Source: G963676095 sp963676095 (GTDB taxonomy: Bacteria > Bacteroidota > Bacteroidia > Bacteroidales > Prolixibacteraceae). From it: a stretch of DNA of 64,000 bases. A program made the position numbers and the translations under genes. Below the pieces are notes generated by a model, which did no database searches, was not told the DNA's origin, and saw nothing but the letters and a program-made list of their open reading frames with translations. Positions 61,113 through 64,000 of the stretch are shown in pieces; positions within the stretch are counted from its first letter, which is position 1, and each line of letters begins with the position of its first letter. Location: positions 2,108,001 to 2,172,000 of the forward strand of contig OY781040.1 in assembly GCA_963676095.1 (NCBI GenBank). The letters are read 5' to 3'.

Positions 61113-62999
61113 ATGGGAAGTATCTTTGGTATAATATTTAAAGAAGGCAGGCTTGTGGAAGATTCGAGTGTAGAAGCCATGAGAAAAGCAATAGATCATA
61201 ACAGTATGGATACTTATACTGAATACAAACATAAAAACATAGCTTTGGGAAATTATCAGTTGTGTGTGCCTCCTCAGCGACAAAACCAACTGTCTTGTTT
61301 GAGTGGACAGATCTGCGTAGGAGATGTCCGAATCGATAACAGAGACGATTTGTTCAAAGTATGTGGCTTGTATGGTCAATCATTATCAGAAACGTCAGAC
61401 GAACAGCTTATCTTAATGGCTTATCAAAAGTGGGGAAAATCGTGTGTCAATTATCTGAATGGAGAATATGCTTTCGCTATTTGGAATCAAAAAGACAGAG
61501 AATTTTTTGCAGCAACGGATCCTGTAGGCTTCCGTCCTTTTTTTTATTTTGATGCAGACGATACTTTTATTTTTTGCAGTGAGATAAAAGGTGTTGTTGC
61601 AGCCAAGAAGACACCCAATTATTTCGAAGAAGAAAGTCTGATTAGATATTTTCTTTATGAAGGTAATCCAGAAAAGACCTACAACAAAGAAATTTATGCA
61701 TTGTGCGGTGGAAATATTTTGACCTTTGTTTCCGGTAAAGTTAAAGTGGAGAAATATTGGGAATTGAGACATGATGACAGATACTCTTTTTTGAAAAAAG
61801 ACGAAGAATGGTATGAATGCGGCAGGAATTTGCTACATAAATCAATAGAAAATCGGCTTAATTCAGCTCTCTCTGTTGGAGTGATGTTAAGCGGAGGACT
61901 GGACTCTTCAGCTATTGCAGGAGTGCTTTCTGAAATTTTGATGAAGAAAAACAAAACGTTGTATGCTATTTCTTCTGTTCTCCCTTCTGATTATCAAGGA
62001 ATTGAAAAAGATGAACGAAAGTACATTGAAATGATGGGAAAACATTTTCCCAATATTGTTCAGCTATATGTCGATGCATTCGATGCCGGCCCATTAAGTG
62101 AACCTGAATGTTCGTTTGATTTGGTTGAAAATTTTTTCAGTTCTTCCTTCTATATGGAAAAGGCTATTTTGGATAGAGCAAGGCAAGAAAAAATAAAGAA
62201 TATGTTTGGCGGTTTTGGAGGAGATTACTGGATATCCTGGAGTGGAAGGACTGTCGTTTTTGAATTAATCCGAAATGGCAAAATCCAGGATGCATTAAAT
62301 ATTATTCTATCATTAAGTAAAAATAATGGCATGTCATTTTTACAAACTTTTAAGAGTATGTATCTTTGTCAAACAAAATGGTATCAAAAAATTCGTAATA
62401 TAAATGATATCAATTGGAAATCTTTTTCTCCTCTTCAGACTGATTTAATTCATCGAAATGCAGCTAGCCAGGAAATGTCTTTTATCCCCAATAACGAATT
62501 GATACGGAAAATGGTTAATACAGGATCGATGGGGCGTATATTGGCTTCTTTTCATAATGTTAATGCAGCTTATAGCATGGATTCGTCTTTGCCATTATTG
62601 GATAAAAGACTTTTGGAATTTCTTTGTGAGATGCCGTTGCACCTTTATTTGAAAGATGGCCGAAAACGGTCTTTTATGAGAAATATAATGAGTGAATCCA
62701 TTCCAGTTGAAATCCGTAACAGAAAGGATAAACTTCCATTTTCTCCAGCAATAGTTACAAAAATTATAGAGGAAAACAATAAAATTCAGAATATGCTGAA
62801 TTCTTCAGATTTTAGTTTCGTTTTCAATAAATATTTGAATAAAGATTTTGTTATTAAAAATTCAGATTGTAAATTTGAAGAAAAATGGCGGAAAAATGGA
62901 TTATCCGCACTGCGGATGGTTCAAGTTGGGATTGTGTGTGAATCCCTGAGGTATTTACATAATAAAGATTATTTATTTGGTGAAAAAATTAGAGAATAA
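61113..62999 (+). CDS. Lasso peptide macrolactam synthetase C (asparagine synthetase-like)
   Basis: 628 residues. The N-terminal part resembles the glutaminase domain of AsnB (about 1-210; GSIFGIIF, VGDVRIDNRDDLF, NGEYAFAIWN), but residue 2 is Gly, not the catalytic Cys, so it cannot use glutamine. The synthetase domain (about 220-628) has the ATP-binding SGGLDSS near residues 259-265 and LPLLDKRLLEFLCEMP. Lasso C proteins adenylate the side-chain carboxyl and close the ring. It is the only C gene in the window and stands directly before A2. The 257 bases upstream hold no other supported ORF. Confidence 0.9.
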   Translation: MGSIFGIIFKEGRLVEDSSVEAMRKAIDHNSMDTYTEYKHKNIALGNYQLCVPPQRQNQLSCLSGQICVGDVRIDNRDDLFKVCGLYGQSLSETSDEQLILMAYQKWGKSCVNYLNGEYAFAIWNQKDREFFAATDPVGFRPFFYFDADDTFIFCSEIKGVVAAKKTPNYFEEESLIRYFLYEGNPEKTYNKEIYALCGGNILTFVSGKVKVEKYWELRHDDRYSFLKKDEEWYECGRNLLHKSIENRLNSALSVGVMLSGGLDSSAIAGVLSEILMKKNKTLYAISSVLPSDYQGIEKDERKYIEMMGKHFPNIVQLYVDAFDAGPLSEPECSFDLVENFFSSSFYMEKAILDRARQEKIKNMFGGFGGDYWISWSGRTVVFELIRNGKIQDALNIILSLSKNNGMSFLQTFKSMYLCQTKWYQKIRNINDINWKSFSPLQTDLIHRNAASQEMSFIPNNELIRKMVNTGSMGRILASFHNVNAAYSMDSSLPLLDKRLLEFLCEMPLHLYLKDGRKRSFMRNIMSESIPVEIRNRKDKLPFSPAIVTKIIEENNKIQNMLNSSDFSFVFNKYLNKDFVIKNSDCKFEEKWRKNGLSALRMVQVGIVCESLRYLHNKDYLFGEKIRE

Positions 63000-63006
63000 T
63001 TTGTGC

Positions 63007-63014
63007 TATTTTTG
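63007..63014 (+). promoter_or_regulatory. Possible -7 element for precursor A2
   Basis: TATTTTTG, exact TAnnTTTG, 22 bases before the A2 ATG and just past the C stop. It may allow A2 to be made at a higher level than C, a common need for peptide precursors. The -33 box is not clear. Confidence 0.45.
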
Positions 63015-63036
63015 TTAAATTAAACACTTAATTGCT

Positions 63037-63168
63037 ATGAAAGAGAACAAAGAAAAAATTTTGAATGAGTGGTCTACTCCGGAAATAGATGTGCTTTCTG
63101 TAACGTCAGAGACGTTGGGAGCAGTGGGGCCAAGCTTTGATATAGTGGATAATAGTTGGGGATCATAG
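63037..63168 (+). CDS. Lasso peptide precursor A2
   Basis: A 43-codon ORF, ATG at 63037, TAG at 63166-63168, 37 bases after the C gene. The leader (27 residues) holds WSTPEI (W12, P15) and ends ETL with Thr at -2. The core GAVGPSFDIVDNSWGS (16 residues) has Gly1 and Asp8 for an 8-residue ring, a tail with Trp14 that could lock the thread, and C-terminal Ser. It shares the W-x-x-P-E-I leader motif with A1. Placement next to the only C gene supports the call. The kinases and sulfotransferases of the locus could act on the final or other Ser. Confidence 0.9.
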   Translation: MKENKEKILNEWSTPEIDVLSVTSETLGAVGPSFDIVDNSWGS

Positions 63169-63239
63169 TAAAGACTTTTGAAATAAGAACCGCTAGTGTT
63201 ATAATCATCAATTAAAAAGTAAACTATATTTTTAAAGGG

Positions 63240-64000
63240 TTGCTGGTACATGTCGAGTGGAAAGGTTCAGACCTTGTTTTGTTGTATGTCTTGACATATT
63301 CCAGCAGCGGGGTCGATATCTATCTGGAAGATTGCCAAACGACGTCTCTGGTCAAAATATTGAACCATATCTCCGTTTGGTTTAGCCACAATGAATAAGT
63401 TGGAGTATTTTCGCTTGTTCTCCCGGCAAAAGCAGATCAAACAAGAGAGGAGTAAAATGCATATCAAATTAGTTCTGCCCAAAATTGTTCTTCAATGCAA
63501 CTTGATTTTCGCTTGTTCTTCAACCATTCTTTCACCTCCTTATTTTTGTGTACCGCCAGGTTGTCAACAATAATATGCAAGGTCCTTCGGTGGGAGGTAC
63601 GATCTAATTTTCTTAAAAAGCTCAGGAAGACTACTGTATTTTCGATTTGATCGTATTAGCTACCACCTCTCTGAAATGAACCGCCAAGGAGGCAATCAAT
63701 AAAACTGTCCCGTTTCGCTTATACGTAATCGCCAATCGTTTGAGATTGCCCTTTCATAAAGGTGGCAAAGGCTGTATACTGTCCAATGCCTGGGTTTGTG
63801 TCTTTTCATCGCACAGAACCAGTGCATTTTCCGGAGGGCCAAGATATAAGCCCACGATGGTCACCATTTTGACTCAAACTCAGGATCAGGACTTTTACCA
63901 CACAATATCCGATTTTGTGTGGCTTTAAATCCGCCTCTTTCATAATTTGAAATACCCGGCTTTGACTGATCCCAACTTCTTTGGCAATCTGTTGTTGTGC
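63240..64000 (-). pseudogene. Degenerate IS630-family transposase (runs off the window)
   Basis: On the minus strand the fragments match IS630-type transposases in broken frames: AQQQIAKEVGISQSRVFQIMKEADLKPHK near 63980-63900 (helix-turn-helix), YLGPPENALVLCDEKTQTQALD near 63855-63790 (first catalytic Asp), TLHIIVDNLAVHKNKEVKEWL near 63575-63510 (second Asp), and SLWLNQTEIWFNILTRDVV near 63395-63335 (Glu region). Stops and shifts lie between them. It marks the right-hand border of the lasso locus seen here. Confidence 0.8.

Noticed and set aside
61113..62999. Plain asparagine synthetase AsnB
   Set aside because: Gly replaces Cys2, it is next to a lasso precursor, and B1/B2/D genes are nearby; it fits lasso C better.

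Overview
The window comes from a Bacteroidota chromosome, most likely Bacteroidales or a marine/anaerobic relative (order-level placement is inference). The evidence is the gene content: the Bacteroidota-type cydAB locus led by a DUF4492 gene, type B L31, Memo/AMMECR1 fusion, RAYT transposase with REP elements, lipoproteins with a Bacteroidota look, and several promoters with the Bacteroidota -7 box TAnnTTTG (psd, coaD, rsfS, pyrE). The DNA is moderately AT-rich and genes are closely packed on both strands.

Positions 1-48 kb are mostly housekeeping. They hold: the end of an ABC-2 permease gene; cysteine synthase behind a possible attenuator; an exported AmmeMemoRadiSam set (radical SAM protein, membrane spermidine-synthase-like protein, Memo+AMMECR1 lipoprotein); Ppx/GppA; a sigma-54 type response regulator; coaD; a thioredoxin-fold protein; NUDIX and pyrE; a hemerythrin protein next to a LuxR-type regulator; an S41 protease; birA; the rsfS-ftsH-LUD-DUF2007-cdsA run followed by psd-pssA; a small WYL/GyrI-like/GNAT group; a two-gene ATPase/TOPRIM-like pair (possible defence); cytochrome bd with two tiny membrane proteins; Sco and CtaB; an AI-2E transporter; two LytTR regulators behind three 22-bp-spaced direct repeats; lon; a GlmU-like protein; L31; two tandem paralogues of an acetyltransferase-like family; a Bax-inhibitor-1 protein; tRNA-Ser(CGA); and an AAA/DUF4143 ATPase. 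Intergenic repeat tracts, including a 329-bp tandem duplication, flank the AmmeMemoRadiSam set.

Positions 48.6-63.2 kb form the accessory region of greatest interest: a large, rearranged lasso-peptide biosynthetic locus. On the minus strand it reads precursor A1, HPr-kinase-like K1, sulfotransferase S1, a RAYT/REP insertion, RRE protein B1, leader protease B2, adenylylsulfate kinase CysC, a family-5 nucleotidyltransferase and an ABC exporter. Divergent from A1 lie K2 and a frameshifted sulfotransferase S2. Beyond these are a third, different sulfotransferase (S3), a second B2/B1 pair, a third B1 with an in-frame stop, a third kinase broken at two homopolymer tracts, the only cyclase gene (C), and a second precursor A2. 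Two unmarked small ORFs, A1 (42 codons) and A2 (43 codons), share a W-x-x-P-E-I leader motif and Thr at -2, and their cores could close a 9- and an 8-residue ring. Both end in Ser, the residue known to be phosphorylated by HPr-kinase-like enzymes of lasso clusters. Pairing each kinase with a PAPS-type sulfotransferase and adding a PAPS-forming CysC suggests phosphorylated and/or sulfated lasso peptides, which I do not know to be described. The locus is bounded on the right by a decayed IS630-type transposase that runs off the window.
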